From: Bacillota bacterium | GTDB lineage: Bacteria > Bacillota > Bacilli > Alicyclobacillales > SLC66 | Assembly (NCBI GenBank): GCA_021820825.1 | Contig: JAKADD010000007.1 | Coordinates: forward strand, 1 to 19,154 | Length of the DNA stretch: 19,154 nt | Direction: 5' to 3' | Shown: in pieces, positions 1 to 7,291 of the stretch | Layout: each line of letters starts with the position of its first letter | Numbering within the stretch: the stretch's first letter is position 1 | Translations under genes and position numbers: made by a program | The notes under the pieces: model-generated | The model's database searches: none | What the model saw: the letters and a program-made list of their open reading frames with translations, nothing else | Told to the model about the DNA's origin: nothing

Positions 1-2
1 AT

Positions 3-971
3 GAACTGCATATCACATTCGGAGTCTTGTTGGGGTTTGCGTTGCTGCTGCCTCTGTTCTCGCGGTTGCCCGCTGGCAAGAGGGTGCGCCGCTTTGATTG
101 GGTTCTGTCGCAAACGCTGCTGGCGGCGATCACTATGTCTGGCGTCGTGCTGTGGCAAGTGGCCTTTTTCCCTGCTGCATGGCGCTCGTTCGCCTTCACT
201 TTGCACGGCGATTTCGCCTACATCATGACAGGATGGATTGCGTTTCACTTTCTCCTGCGTCTGTTTTCCGCGGGATCGGGAACGCGAACGGCGTTGCATG
301 CGGTGAACGAACGGGTGAATTGGCGCAGAAGGGATTTTTTGCGGTGGTCAGCCTATGGGTCGCTGGGAATGTTTGTCGCGCTTTTTTTCGGCGCGGAGTG
401 GAACAACCGGAAGCCCTCCAGTTTGTCGAAAGGCATTCCGCAGTTTCCGGAATATTATACGGTCACAGGATCGTATCCCGCGATCAGTGCGACGGATTAC
501 AGGTTAACGATCGACGGCCTGGTCGACCATCCCCAGACATTGACGCTGGCGCAGTGCAGGCGCCTGCCAAGAAACAGTGTGCTGCGCAATTTTCAATGCG
601 TCACGGGCTGGGTTGTGCCCAATCTGGTCTGGACGGGAGTTCCCCTGAAGCATCTTGCCAGTCTGGCAAAGGCAAGGCCAGAAGCGCGCTACATCACGTT
701 TTACTCTGCGGACGGCGTTTATACGGACAGTTTGAGTATTGAGCAGGCGGCGCTCAGTGATGTCATGCTGGTGTATGAAATCAATGAACAACCGCTGCCC
801 ATTCAACAGGGGTATCCGCTGCGTCTGATCGTGCCCGAGATGTTTGGCTATAAGTCGGTCAAATGGGTCAAGCGCATCTCCTTTACCGACAGACGCGAAA
901 TTGGCTACTGGGAACATTACGGCTATGCGGCAAACGCCTATCTCCCTGGCCATGGTCCGCAACAGAGTTAG
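3..971 (+). CDS. Membrane cytochrome b / molybdopterin oxidoreductase fusion, 5' partial
   Basis: The frame is open from the window edge, so the N-terminus is missing. Visible protein starts with hydrophobic helices carrying His residues in the pattern of a prokaryotic b-type cytochrome; counted from the TTG at 27, H60 and H74 lie 14 residues apart in one helix, a classic haem b spacing, and another His is encoded at 9-11. A twin-arginine motif follows (R101-R102-D-F-L-R, about 327-344), then a hydrophobic stretch, then an Oxidored_molyb (sulfite oxidase/YedY) domain to the C-terminus. Cys191 (597-599) in the motif QCVTGW is the expected molybdenum ligand. Likely role: an extracytoplasmic molybdenum oxidoreductase exchanging electrons with the membrane through haem b; the substrate is unknown. 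It resembles the polytopic Moco proteins of the Streptomyces SCO3746 type (recalled, not searched). It converges on cotJB with a 13-nt gap. moeA lies 3 kb downstream. Confidence 0.85.
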   Translation, partial: ELHITFGVLLGFALLLPLFSRLPAGKRVRRFDWVLSQTLLAAITMSGVVLWQVAFFPAAWRSFAFTLHGDFAYIMTGWIAFHFLLRLFSAGSGTRTALHAVNERVNWRRRDFLRWSAYGSLGMFVALFFGAEWNNRKPSSLSKGIPQFPEYYTVTGSYPAISATDYRLTIDGLVDHPQTLTLAQCRRLPRNSVLRNFQCVTGWVVPNLVWTGVPLKHLASLAKARPEARYITFYSADGVYTDSLSIEQAALSDVMLVYEINEQPLPIQQGYPLRLIVPEMFGYKSVKWVKRISFTDRREIGYWEHYGYAANAYLPGHGPQQS

Positions 972-984
972 GCGGTTTGTTCCG

Positions 985-1254
985 TTACAATTCCCATGGC
1001 CAGGGCAGATTGATCCAGAGATCGACGCGTTCTGGCGAGCGTGATTCTCCATTGTGGCTCAGAGGGCCATAGCGTTCTTCGTACGCTCTTTTGAGCAATC
1101 GGCCCCGCTGCGCCAAGTTCCTGAAGTCGGTGGTTGCCGTCGCGTCGTCGGGATGGGTGTCAAGATACAACTGGAGGTCGACGAGCGCGAAACTGGTTGT
1201 CTGAAGCTCGCGCAGCGCATTGTGATAGTACGGGTCGCCAGTCTCTGCGTTCAT
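985..1254 (-). CDS. cotJB: Spore coat assembly protein CotJB
   Basis: 89 aa. The core DLQLYLDTHPDD and the aromatic C-terminal tail ending PWPWEL are characteristic of CotJB, a small protein of the spore coat made in the mother cell. GGGGAGG lies about 10 nt before the ATG. Its start overlaps the cotJA stop (ATGA), so the two genes are translationally coupled. In Bacillus the third gene of the operon is cotJC, a manganese-catalase-like coat protein. Here the next thing downstream is the convergent end of the molybdopterin gene, so cotJC is absent from this locus. Confidence 0.9.
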   Translation of the reverse strand: MNAETGDPYYHNALRELQTTSFALVDLQLYLDTHPDDATATTDFRNLAQRGRLLKRAYEERYGPLSHNGESRSPERVDLWINLPWPWEL

Positions 1255-1466
1255 TCTCTGTGCGCCTCCCCGGTTCCTCTGTTGCGGGCTTGCCAGTGAT
1301 CGTCCAGCCAGGGGAACAGAGTTCCCTGCTGGAGCGCCGTGGGCAAGTCGTATTTGCGATAATGCGCATACGGATATGGATACGGCGCCTGTCCGTCTCC
1401 TGTCTTGTCGGTCATGTCAGTCTGGTACAGGTATCCTGGGAAAAGCAGACTGTCCTCTGCCATCAT
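1251..1466 (-). CDS. cotJA: Spore coat associated protein CotJA
   Basis: 71 aa, rich in Tyr, Pro and His. The signature near the C-terminus, ALQQGTLFPWLDD, matches the ALxxGTLxPxLxxP-type block of CotJA. The ATG at 1466 has AGGAG 8 nt upstream. It is the first gene of a two-gene operon with cotJB, preceded by a mother-cell-like promoter at 1503-1530. Its presence indicates that the host forms endospores. Confidence 0.85.
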   Translation of the reverse strand: MMAEDSLLFPGYLYQTDMTDKTGDGQAPYPYPYAHYRKYDLPTALQQGTLFPWLDDHWQARNRGTGEAHRE

Positions 1467-1502
1467 CGTTCACGCTCCTGTCGTGTCAGGCGGTTTGCGC
1501 TG

Positions 1503-1530
1503 TATCTTATGCAACGGGCGCTGATGGGTG
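1503..1530 (-). promoter_or_regulatory. Putative sigma-K/sigma-E promoter of cotJAB
   Basis: Read on the minus strand, CACC (1530-1527), 15 nt, then CATAAGATA (1511-1503). This fits the sigma-K form mACm-N15/16-CATAnnnTA; sigma-E -10 boxes also start CATA. Initiation would fall about 30 nt before the cotJA start. The match is short, so this is a suggestion supported mainly by the identity of the downstream gene. Confidence 0.4.
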
Positions 1531-1578
1531 ACTGGGCGGGCCGCAGAGTTCACAGACCAGATTTGTCCAACCTGAGGG

Positions 1579-1607
1579 TTGACTCGCTGTGAAAATCCTT
1601 GTATATT
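1579..1607 (+). promoter_or_regulatory. Sigma-A-type promoter of tRNA-Leu
   Basis: TTGACT (1579-1584), a 17-nt spacer, and TATATT (1602-1607). The tRNA 5' end is 13 nt after the -10 box, so the leader would be only a few bases long. Confidence 0.8.
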
Positions 1608-1620
1608 ATCAATGTATCAT

Positions 1621-1707
1621 GCGGTCGTGGCGGAATTGGCAGACGCGCAAGATTCAGGTTCTTGTGCCCGTCAGGGCGTGGAGGTTCAAGTCCTCTCGAC
1701 CGCACCA
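1621..1707 (+). tRNA. tRNA-Leu, anticodon CAG
   Basis: 87 nt including the encoded CCA (1705-1707). The acceptor arms GCGGTCG (1621-1627) and CGACCGC (1697-1703) pair fully. The anticodon stem CAAGA/TCTTG encloses the loop TTCAGGT, giving anticodon CAG, which reads CUG. A long variable arm, as expected for class II tRNA-Leu, and a T arm with GTTCAAG are visible. It is transcribed alone, with its own promoter and terminator. Confidence 0.95.
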
Positions 1708-1724
1708 AACCGAAAATTCGCGTT

Positions 1725-1760
1725 CCCACAAGAGTAACTTCTTGTGGGGGCGCTATTTTT
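1725..1760 (+). terminator. Intrinsic terminator of tRNA-Leu
   Basis: Perfect 9-bp stem CCCACAAGA (1725-1733) / TCTTGTGGG (1740-1748) with a 6-nt loop, followed by GGCGCTATTTTT. It begins 18 nt after the tRNA CCA end. Confidence 0.8.
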
Positions 1761-1775
1761 ATATATGCATGCCGT

Positions 1776-1819
1776 CGCCTGATTCTGGACATACCATCAG
1801 GATGGGTCAGAATCAGGCG
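1776..1819 (+). promoter_or_regulatory. 12-bp inverted repeat in the leader of the glycosyltransferase gene
   Basis: CGCCTGATTCTG (1776-1787) and CAGAATCAGGCG (1808-1819) are perfect inverted repeats with a 20-nt spacer that itself holds CCATC-AG-GATGG. It sits 21 nt before the ribosome binding site at 1841. No T-run follows on either strand, so it is not a standard terminator. It could be an operator or an mRNA leader hairpin. Confidence 0.5.
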
Positions 1820-1856
1820 TGCGTGCGTAAAAAATGTAGTGGAGGGAGTTGGCGTA

Positions 1857-2984
1857 TTGGCGGAGACCGCACGAGTTGTCCTGCTTGCTCCAACGTGTGC
1901 TGAACAGTATGGCGTCACAACCCGAGTGGCGCGGTATGAACGCTGCCTGCGCGCACTGGGCGCCAGAGTGACGAGTTATGCTTACGGAGATGGGCAAATT
2001 CCCACCCCTATTTGTGAAATAATTCACATTATTGATGTATGGCGCTTCTCGCGCACTCTTCACGGCATGAACGCAGTCGAACGGGAACTGGTGATGGAGA
2101 GGTTGCGCGATCGGGAAAAAGGTGTGATTGCGACAGTCACGCACCTGCCTGACGACAGAGCGTATGACAGTCTGTGCCGCGTTGTCCTGGAGGCGGCCCG
2201 CGCAGTCACAGTCGATAATCGACGCATGAGCGCGCTTGTAAGTGAACGCCTTGGCGTACCGAAGGAACGGATCACCACAATTGCTCCGGCGGTCGACCGC
2301 TTTTCTGCGCCTGCGCTGGATGATTTTGCTGCATATCAAACGGAGCTGTCCGCTGCTGCAGGGCGACTCAATGAAGCGGCGGACAGCATGCGAAACAGTG
2401 CGCGAAGAATTGCGTTCGCCATGAACGGGCGCGCGCAGATGATTCTGTACGCAGGGAGAATCGAGCCGTGGCGCAATCTGGAGGGATTTATTCGCACGGT
2501 CGGCGGACTCTCGCGGCAAAGACGCGATGTGCAGGGTGTGATCGTGGGGCCTCTCGACGATCCGGCATACGCAAAAAATACGCTTGCGCTTGCGCAAGCG
2601 TGGGGGGTGTCCTATGTGGGCGCCGTGAACAGACGCACCATGCCGCTCTTTTACAGGCGGGCTGCCGTTGTCTTTGATCCCGGGTTCACGGCGGATGTAT
2701 CAGCCAGCGTTTTTGAGGCCATGGCTGTCGCCCGGCCGCTGCTGCTTGCAGAGGGGCGCATCGGCAATGACGTGTGTCCAGAGCGCTCTGTCTGCACGTA
2801 TGAAACGGATGTGGAGGCTGGAGCGGCGCTGCAGTATTTGGTAGACCATCCGGAGTACGCAGAGAGCATCGCACATCGGGGACGGCAATGCGTCCGCAAA
2901 GTGGCAAGATGTCATGAAGAAGCGAGCAAACTATACGAAATCTATACAATCACGCGCGTTGACGGAGTTCAAAGCGTAGGGTAA
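1857..2984 (+). CDS. Glycosyltransferase, GT-B fold, GT4-like
   Basis: 375 aa. The start chosen is TTG at 1857, with GGAGGGAG (1841-1848) 8 nt upstream; a GTG at 1839 is in frame but has no ribosome binding site. The C-terminal half has the donor-binding pattern of GT1/GT4 enzymes: LYAGRIEPWRNLEGF, then a VIVGPLDDP strand, then SVFEAMAVARPLL, which corresponds to the last part of the E-x7-E motif. The first Glu of that motif is not obvious, so donor binding may differ. The N-terminal half shows the QYGVTTRVARYERCLRALGA-type acceptor-side Rossmann start of the family. Expected to act in the cytoplasm, moving a sugar from a nucleotide donor to a lipid or glycan; acceptor unknown. It leads the plus-strand run 1857-5839. 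Confidence 0.75.
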   Translation: MAETARVVLLAPTCAEQYGVTTRVARYERCLRALGARVTSYAYGDGQIPTPICEIIHIIDVWRFSRTLHGMNAVERELVMERLRDREKGVIATVTHLPDDRAYDSLCRVVLEAARAVTVDNRRMSALVSERLGVPKERITTIAPAVDRFSAPALDDFAAYQTELSAAAGRLNEAADSMRNSARRIAFAMNGRAQMILYAGRIEPWRNLEGFIRTVGGLSRQRRDVQGVIVGPLDDPAYAKNTLALAQAWGVSYVGAVNRRTMPLFYRRAAVVFDPGFTADVSASVFEAMAVARPLLLAEGRIGNDVCPERSVCTYETDVEAGAALQYLVDHPEYAESIAHRGRQCVRKVARCHEEASKLYEIYTITRVDGVQSVG

Positions 2985-3033
2985 ATTGAGAAGAGGTTTG
3001 ACAATATAGTGTGCAGTGGGGTGTCCATACGGA

Positions 3034-3789
3034 GTGAACTGGTATGTGTTAGGAGCGAGTTTTCTTGGTACGGCTGTTGAATTTGTCGAGGCGTTGACGA
3101 TCGTGCTGGCAGTGCTGCTCACCAAGGGGTGGCGCACTGCGCTGACAGGCGCGTCTCTGGCTGTCGTCGCGCTGGCGGCGCTGGTGCTGATTCTTGGCTA
3201 TCCACTCGTGCATATCGTGCAGCTTGGCATCGTGCAGTTTATCGTTGGACTGCTCATGTTGCTGTTTGGAATGCGGTGGCTGCGCAAGGCCATATTGCGG
3301 TATACGGGGTATAAAGCTGTTCACGATGAGGCAAAGGCGTTCGCGCAGGAACTGGAGCGGCAGCGCAGCAGCGGCGGGAGCGGGAACGGCGGCGTTGATG
3401 GGTTTGGCGCATTGACCACCTTTAACGGAGTGTTGCTCGAAGGTCTGGAGTCCGTGTTTATCGTGATCACCGTGGGGCTGTCGGCGAGGGCGTTGCCATC
3501 GGCCGTCGCGGGCAGCATCGTGGCGTTCGTGCTCGTGATTCTGGCGGGCGTTGCGTTTAAACGGCCGCTGCAAACCGTTCCGGAGAATACGCTCAAATTT
3601 GTCGTAGGGGTTATGCTGTCTGCGTTTGGCACGTTCTGGGCGGGTGAAGGGCTGGGAATCGCCTGGTGGAATCAGGACGTTTCGATCGTGATTGTCATGG
3701 CGTTCTATCTGGCGGCTTCCCTTCTCTTCATAGCCCGTCTGAGATCGCTGCGGCGGGCGGCGACGGCAGGGCAGGCTCATCGCGCCTAA
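3034..3789 (+). CDS. COG4280-type integral membrane protein with two ExxE motifs
   Basis: About 251 aa from the GTG at 3034. GTGs at 3016 and 3046 are also in frame; I prefer 3034 because the protein then begins NWYVLGASF, where I recall relatives starting. Six or seven hydrophobic segments fall in two halves joined by a Gly/Ser/charged linker (about residues 97-124). Each half opens with an acidic motif inside a helix: VEFVEA (E16, E19) and LLEGLES (E136, E139). This two-fold layout recalls the Ftr1 REGLE and UPF0016 transporters, so cation transport is possible, but no substrate can be assigned. It is 49 nt after the glycosyltransferase and probably in the same transcript. Confidence 0.65.
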   Translation: MNWYVLGASFLGTAVEFVEALTIVLAVLLTKGWRTALTGASLAVVALAALVLILGYPLVHIVQLGIVQFIVGLLMLLFGMRWLRKAILRYTGYKAVHDEAKAFAQELERQRSSGGSGNGGVDGFGALTTFNGVLLEGLESVFIVITVGLSARALPSAVAGSIVAFVLVILAGVAFKRPLQTVPENTLKFVVGVMLSAFGTFWAGEGLGIAWWNQDVSIVIVMAFYLAASLLFIARLRSLRRAATAGQAHRA

Positions 3790-3836
3790 AGGAATAAGGA
3801 GTACGGAGAAACACGAGCGATGGACTGGAGGCGGTC

Positions 3837-4046
3837 ATGTCGATGCGCGCAATCAGGGTGATCATTGGTCTCATTTATGATGACAAGTGGCTGGTGGGTG
3901 GAATAATAGGGGCGATCATCATCGCCAAACTGTTGACTGTGCTTGGAGTGGCGGGCGCACTGGCGGGCGTCCTGTTCATGGTGTTGCTGTTTGCTGCCGT
4001 GCTGGTCAGCATTGTTCGCGAAATCCGGACAAAACGGGCGGGATAA
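3837..4046 (+). CDS. Small membrane protein, unknown function
   Basis: 69 aa. ATG at 3837 has GGAGG 5 nt upstream. The sequence is almost entirely two hydrophobic segments (about residues 18-40 and 42-60), ending in a basic tail REIRTKRAG, which suggests a cytoplasmic C-terminus. No family is recognised. It sits between the COG4280-type gene and moeA with short gaps, consistent with co-transcription. Confidence 0.6.
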   Translation: MSMRAIRVIIGLIYDDKWLVGGIIGAIIIAKLLTVLGVAGALAGVLFMVLLFAAVLVSIVREIRTKRAG

Positions 4047-4086
4047 GCGCGAATACACGGATGATTGGGAGGAGGCTTTATCTGAT

Positions 4087-5316
4087 TTGGATCCGCTCAT
4101 TTCCGTCACGGAGGCGTTGTCGCGTCTGGCGGCGTCGCTTCGCAGTACGACAGCAGAGCGTGTATCCTTGCCTGCGGCGCATGGCCGCATACTCGCTGAG
4201 GATATCGACGCTGTGTTTGATTCGCCTGCATTTGACCGTGCCATGCTGGACGGTTATGCGGTCCGGGCAGAAGATATTCGCGGCGCCACGCGGGACCATC
4301 CTGTTTTTTTAACAGTCATTGGATCAGTTCCGGCGGGCAGTGTGCCGCAGTTCAGCCTGACGCCGGGAACGGCCGTCCGGACGATGACAGGCGCCCCACT
4401 CTCGGCGGGAGCGGATGCAATCGTTCGCCAGGAATACACCGAAGATTTCATGGAACAGGGCGCTCGGCGGGTCAAGATCATGCGGGCGGTGGAACGTCTT
4501 GAAGCGGTTCAGCAGCGGGGGTATGACGCCAGACAGGGAACGCGCCTGCTCTTTGCCGGAACCCGGCTTGGGCCTGCTGAACTGGCGCTGGCTGCGGCGC
4601 ATGGGTATGCTGAGTTGTCCGTACACGCAAAGGTAAGAGTTGGGGTCATGGCCACAGGCAGTGAGGTGACAGAGGTGGGGCAGCCGCTGGCGGAGGGGCG
4701 TCTGTATAACAGCAATACTCCCATGCTCTGCGCCATTGTCGCCGAGGCGGGGGGCGCCCCCATCGCCCTGCCGCCTGCTCCGGATCGCGAGGATGCGCTC
4801 TGTGAACAGTTCGCCGCTGCTCTGCGTGTCTGCGATATGCTGGTAACCACGGGAGGAGTGTCCGTGGGCGATTATGATCTGACGCCGCGCGCCCTTGAAC
4901 GTTTGGGCGTCAAGAGGCTGTTTTGGGGGGTGTGGATGCGGCCTGGCACTCCCGTGTACGCGGGTGTTTTTGAAGAGCGACTGATCATGGCCCTTTCCGG
5001 GAATCCAACCGCCGCGTTTGTGAATGCGCACGTATTGCTTGCGCCAACGTTAAAGGCGATGACAGGCTCTACCACCCTGCGGCTTTGGGATGGAGTCAAG
5101 GCGCGCCTGCGCCATGTTCCTGTCAAGGCCCCGGTAAAGCACACGCGATTTTTGCACGGTCGACTGCTGGTTGAGGAAGGGCAACTCTGGATCGATGTCG
5201 AGGGCAAACAATCGGCCGCCTCGGTTGGCAGTCTGGCTGGCAAAACGGGGTTGGCCTGCATTGAACCGGGAACGGCGCTGGTGGACGGAACATTGGTAAA
5301 TATAGTCGTTCCATAA
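4087..5316 (+). CDS. moeA: Molybdopterin molybdenumtransferase MoeA
   Basis: 409 aa, the usual length for MoeA. It inserts molybdate into adenylylated molybdopterin to form active Moco in the cytoplasm. Visible motifs: FDRAMLDGYAVR (residues 49-60, with the family's conserved Asp55), the ATGSEV block followed by LYNSN, TTGGVSVGDYD, and LSGNPTAAF. The frame continues upstream to 3943, but the start must be near 4087: the TTG there has GGGAGGAGG about 11 nt before it, and the family domain begins just after. No in-frame ATG precedes the conserved region. The molybdenum enzyme at 3-971 is a plausible client. No other moa/mob gene is in the window. Confidence 0.93.
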   Translation: MDPLISVTEALSRLAASLRSTTAERVSLPAAHGRILAEDIDAVFDSPAFDRAMLDGYAVRAEDIRGATRDHPVFLTVIGSVPAGSVPQFSLTPGTAVRTMTGAPLSAGADAIVRQEYTEDFMEQGARRVKIMRAVERLEAVQQRGYDARQGTRLLFAGTRLGPAELALAAAHGYAELSVHAKVRVGVMATGSEVTEVGQPLAEGRLYNSNTPMLCAIVAEAGGAPIALPPAPDREDALCEQFAAALRVCDMLVTTGGVSVGDYDLTPRALERLGVKRLFWGVWMRPGTPVYAGVFEERLIMALSGNPTAAFVNAHVLLAPTLKAMTGSTTLRLWDGVKARLRHVPVKAPVKHTRFLHGRLLVEEGQLWIDVEGKQSAASVGSLAGKTGLACIEPGTALVDGTLVNIVVP

Positions 5317-5413
5317 GTTTTTACAGGTATGCGTCAAGGAACTGATTGGCCACAATGGAGATAAGGCAGTCACTGGGCCGACATTTCGACAATCACACCT
5401 AGGAGAGCATCGG

Positions 5414-5839
5414 ATGGTTCCAGCTACGCGCTTTTGGCCCCTGTATTTTGTCGCCAGTGTCATCAGTGTTGCCCTGACGCTCATTGTATTTCGACTGCTT
5501 CTTGCATGGCCCATGTCGTATGAAGACGCCACGGTGATTGCCGCCCTGTTTGCGATGCCTGTCAACTGGCTGGTGGGAGAACAGCTTACGTGGGGCGTCT
5601 GTGCGTCATCCAGACGAGTGCGGGCGGCCAGATATTATGTGGTATACAGTGTCGGACTGCTGATCGAAGTATTGACAGTGCATGTGTTGGGTCATGAGAT
5701 TCTGATCAATGCACATGCGGCCAATGCGATCGCCGTTGGACTGAGTCTGCTCTGGACTGCGCCGCTCAATCGCCGCTGGACTTGGGCGCAAGATGTTGGC
5801 CGGCGGGTCAGGCGGAACGCCCCTCCAGGAGCAGTTTAA
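5414..5839 (+). CDS. GtrA-like membrane protein
   Basis: 141 aa with four predicted helices. The end of the last helix, NAIAVGLSLLWTAPLNRRWTW, resembles the N-x-x-A...F-x-x-NR-W signature of the GtrA/DPMS family, which helps move or hold lipid-linked sugars at the membrane. AGGAGAG lies 6 nt before the ATG. The glycosyltransferase at 1857 is in the same plus-strand run, so a shared glycan role is possible. Its last 32 bp overlap the end of the convergent antiporter gene. Confidence 0.6.
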   Translation: MVPATRFWPLYFVASVISVALTLIVFRLLLAWPMSYEDATVIAALFAMPVNWLVGEQLTWGVCASSRRVRAARYYVVYSVGLLIEVLTVHVLGHEILINAHAANAIAVGLSLLWTAPLNRRWTWAQDVGRRVRRNAPPGAV

Positions 5840-7130
5840 ACGTCCGCGCGAGCGGCCGGAACAGCGGCAACAGGATGACGGAGGTCAGGATGACGGTCAC
5901 TGTGACGCTGAGACTGATAAAGGCGGCGTAGGGCGCCTGAAGTTGTGTAAGATCGGCCGCAAACAGCGCGGGAATGACGCCTGTCTGGCGATTGCAGGCA
6001 ATAAAGGCGGTCTCATGTCTGCTGACGGTGTCTCCTGCGACCAATTTGGCCACGGCCACCGAGAGCGGCCGGGCAACTGCGACGAGCAGTACAGCCACAC
6101 TGACTGCCAACAGAATGGACTGCAGGCTCTCCTGAACAGGAAACGACAGGCCAAGCAGCAGAAATATATAACTCCTGTCCGCAAACAGCAGCCCGCTCAG
6201 CAGCCGTCTGTCCTGACGCTGCGACAACTTCAGCCGCCGCGTCAGGAAAGCGCGCCAGCGAGCGAAGCGGTGCTTTCTGTGCGAGCGGATCAGCGATGCG
6301 TCGACACGGCCTTGCTGTTGATGCGATTCTCGATGGCTGTCAAGAGGTTGCGCGATCAGTCCTGCGAGGAACGCGGCCAAAAACGGACTCGCATGGAACT
6401 CCCACGCGGCTGCGTAGACCAGTGCGAACAGACCGATGGCGCGTATGGTTGCGCCGGGAACCCAGGCGCGCGCACGCCGCGCGATCCATCCCAGGACCAG
6501 GCCGATGACGAGCGCCGATAGAACCTGCATTCCGCTGTGCAATAAACTCAGTGCGACCGCTCCGGGGTGTTGGTTGTGTACGCCCATGAATGCGATCATG
6601 GTCGTCGCAATCATGGCGGACATCGGATCATTAAGCGCCGATTCTGCGATCAGCATCTCGCGTACACGTTCATTCAAAGGAACCTGGTCCAGTATGGATA
6701 CGAGAACTGCAGGATCGGTGCCAGCCAGAATCGCCCCCAGCAGGAGTGCGGCAAAGAGGCTCATGTGGGCAATGCCAAAAACCCAGGTCAGCAAGCCCAG
6801 AATCCCTGCGCTGAGAATCACCGCCACTGTGGAGAGGGCAAGCACGGGTCTCCAGATGGCGCGCATCACTTCCGGTGTAAGTTCGGCGCCCCCGTACAGA
6901 ATGATCAGCGTCGCCGCCCCGGACAGCAGATTCGGTTGTGCAACCGAAGCAAAGATACGTGCGGGATGAAAGCCGGCGGCGTGTACGGCGAAATCTGCAC
7001 CAACACCCAGCGCAAGCAAAAAAGCTACGTCGGGAATGCCCGTGCGGCGGATCGCGGGGAGTCGCGCCAGTCCATACGCACCAGCGGAAAGGGCGGCTAA
7101 AATAACAAGTGATACAATGAAATTCGGCAT
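5808..7130 (-). CDS. Monovalent cation/proton antiporter, CPA1 type
   Basis: 440 aa. About 12 hydrophobic segments with the core motifs GAILAGTDPAVL (TDPA at 138-141) and AESALNDPMSA (Asn167-Asp168). An ND pair, rather than DD, is typical of the electroneutral CPA1/NhaP group, so Na+ or K+/H+ exchange across the cytoplasmic membrane is the likely role, fitting pH control in an acidophile. A basic hydrophilic loop of about 45 residues (from about residue 275) splits the membrane domain. The C-terminus is short, with no TrkA or other regulatory domain. GGGGAGG is 14 nt before the ATG, rather far. It has its own promoter at 7217-7245. Confidence 0.85.
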   Translation of the reverse strand: MPNFIVSLVILAALSAGAYGLARLPAIRRTGIPDVAFLLALGVGADFAVHAAGFHPARIFASVAQPNLLSGAATLIILYGGAELTPEVMRAIWRPVLALSTVAVILSAGILGLLTWVFGIAHMSLFAALLLGAILAGTDPAVLVSILDQVPLNERVREMLIAESALNDPMSAMIATTMIAFMGVHNQHPGAVALSLLHSGMQVLSALVIGLVLGWIARRARAWVPGATIRAIGLFALVYAAAWEFHASPFLAAFLAGLIAQPLDSHRESHQQQGRVDASLIRSHRKHRFARWRAFLTRRLKLSQRQDRRLLSGLLFADRSYIFLLLGLSFPVQESLQSILLAVSVAVLLVAVARPLSVAVAKLVAGDTVSRHETAFIACNRQTGVIPALFAADLTQLQAPYAAFISLSVTVTVILTSVILLPLFRPLARTFKLLLEGRSA

Positions 7131-7216
7131 CTGGAGAGTAAGCGCCTCCCCTTTCTAAACAAACTGATGATTTCGATATCCGATAACGCGCATGTGTATG
7201 GCGAGGCGTTTTCGTC

Positions 7217-7245
7217 ATTATAAATGCTGAATCACAGGTGGTCAA
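7217..7245 (-). promoter_or_regulatory. Sigma-A promoter of the antiporter gene
   Basis: On the minus strand TTGACC (7245-7240), a 17-nt spacer, then a perfect TATAAT (7222-7217). It lies between the stop of the upstream gene (7292) and the antiporter start (7130), giving an untranslated leader of about 80 nt. Confidence 0.8.
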
Positions 7246-7291
7246 CGCAGGGCGGAACGCGCGCACACAGCTCCAGCATGCGGGCAACTTG

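Noticed and set aside
504..1052. 182-aa minus-strand open frame opposite the molybdopterin gene
   Set aside because: It mirrors the coding strand of a gene with clear catalytic motifs, has no ribosome binding site and no recognisable domain.
5793..6521. 242-aa plus-strand frame opposite the antiporter
   Set aside because: Gln/Arg-rich low-complexity translation typical of the antisense of a membrane protein gene.
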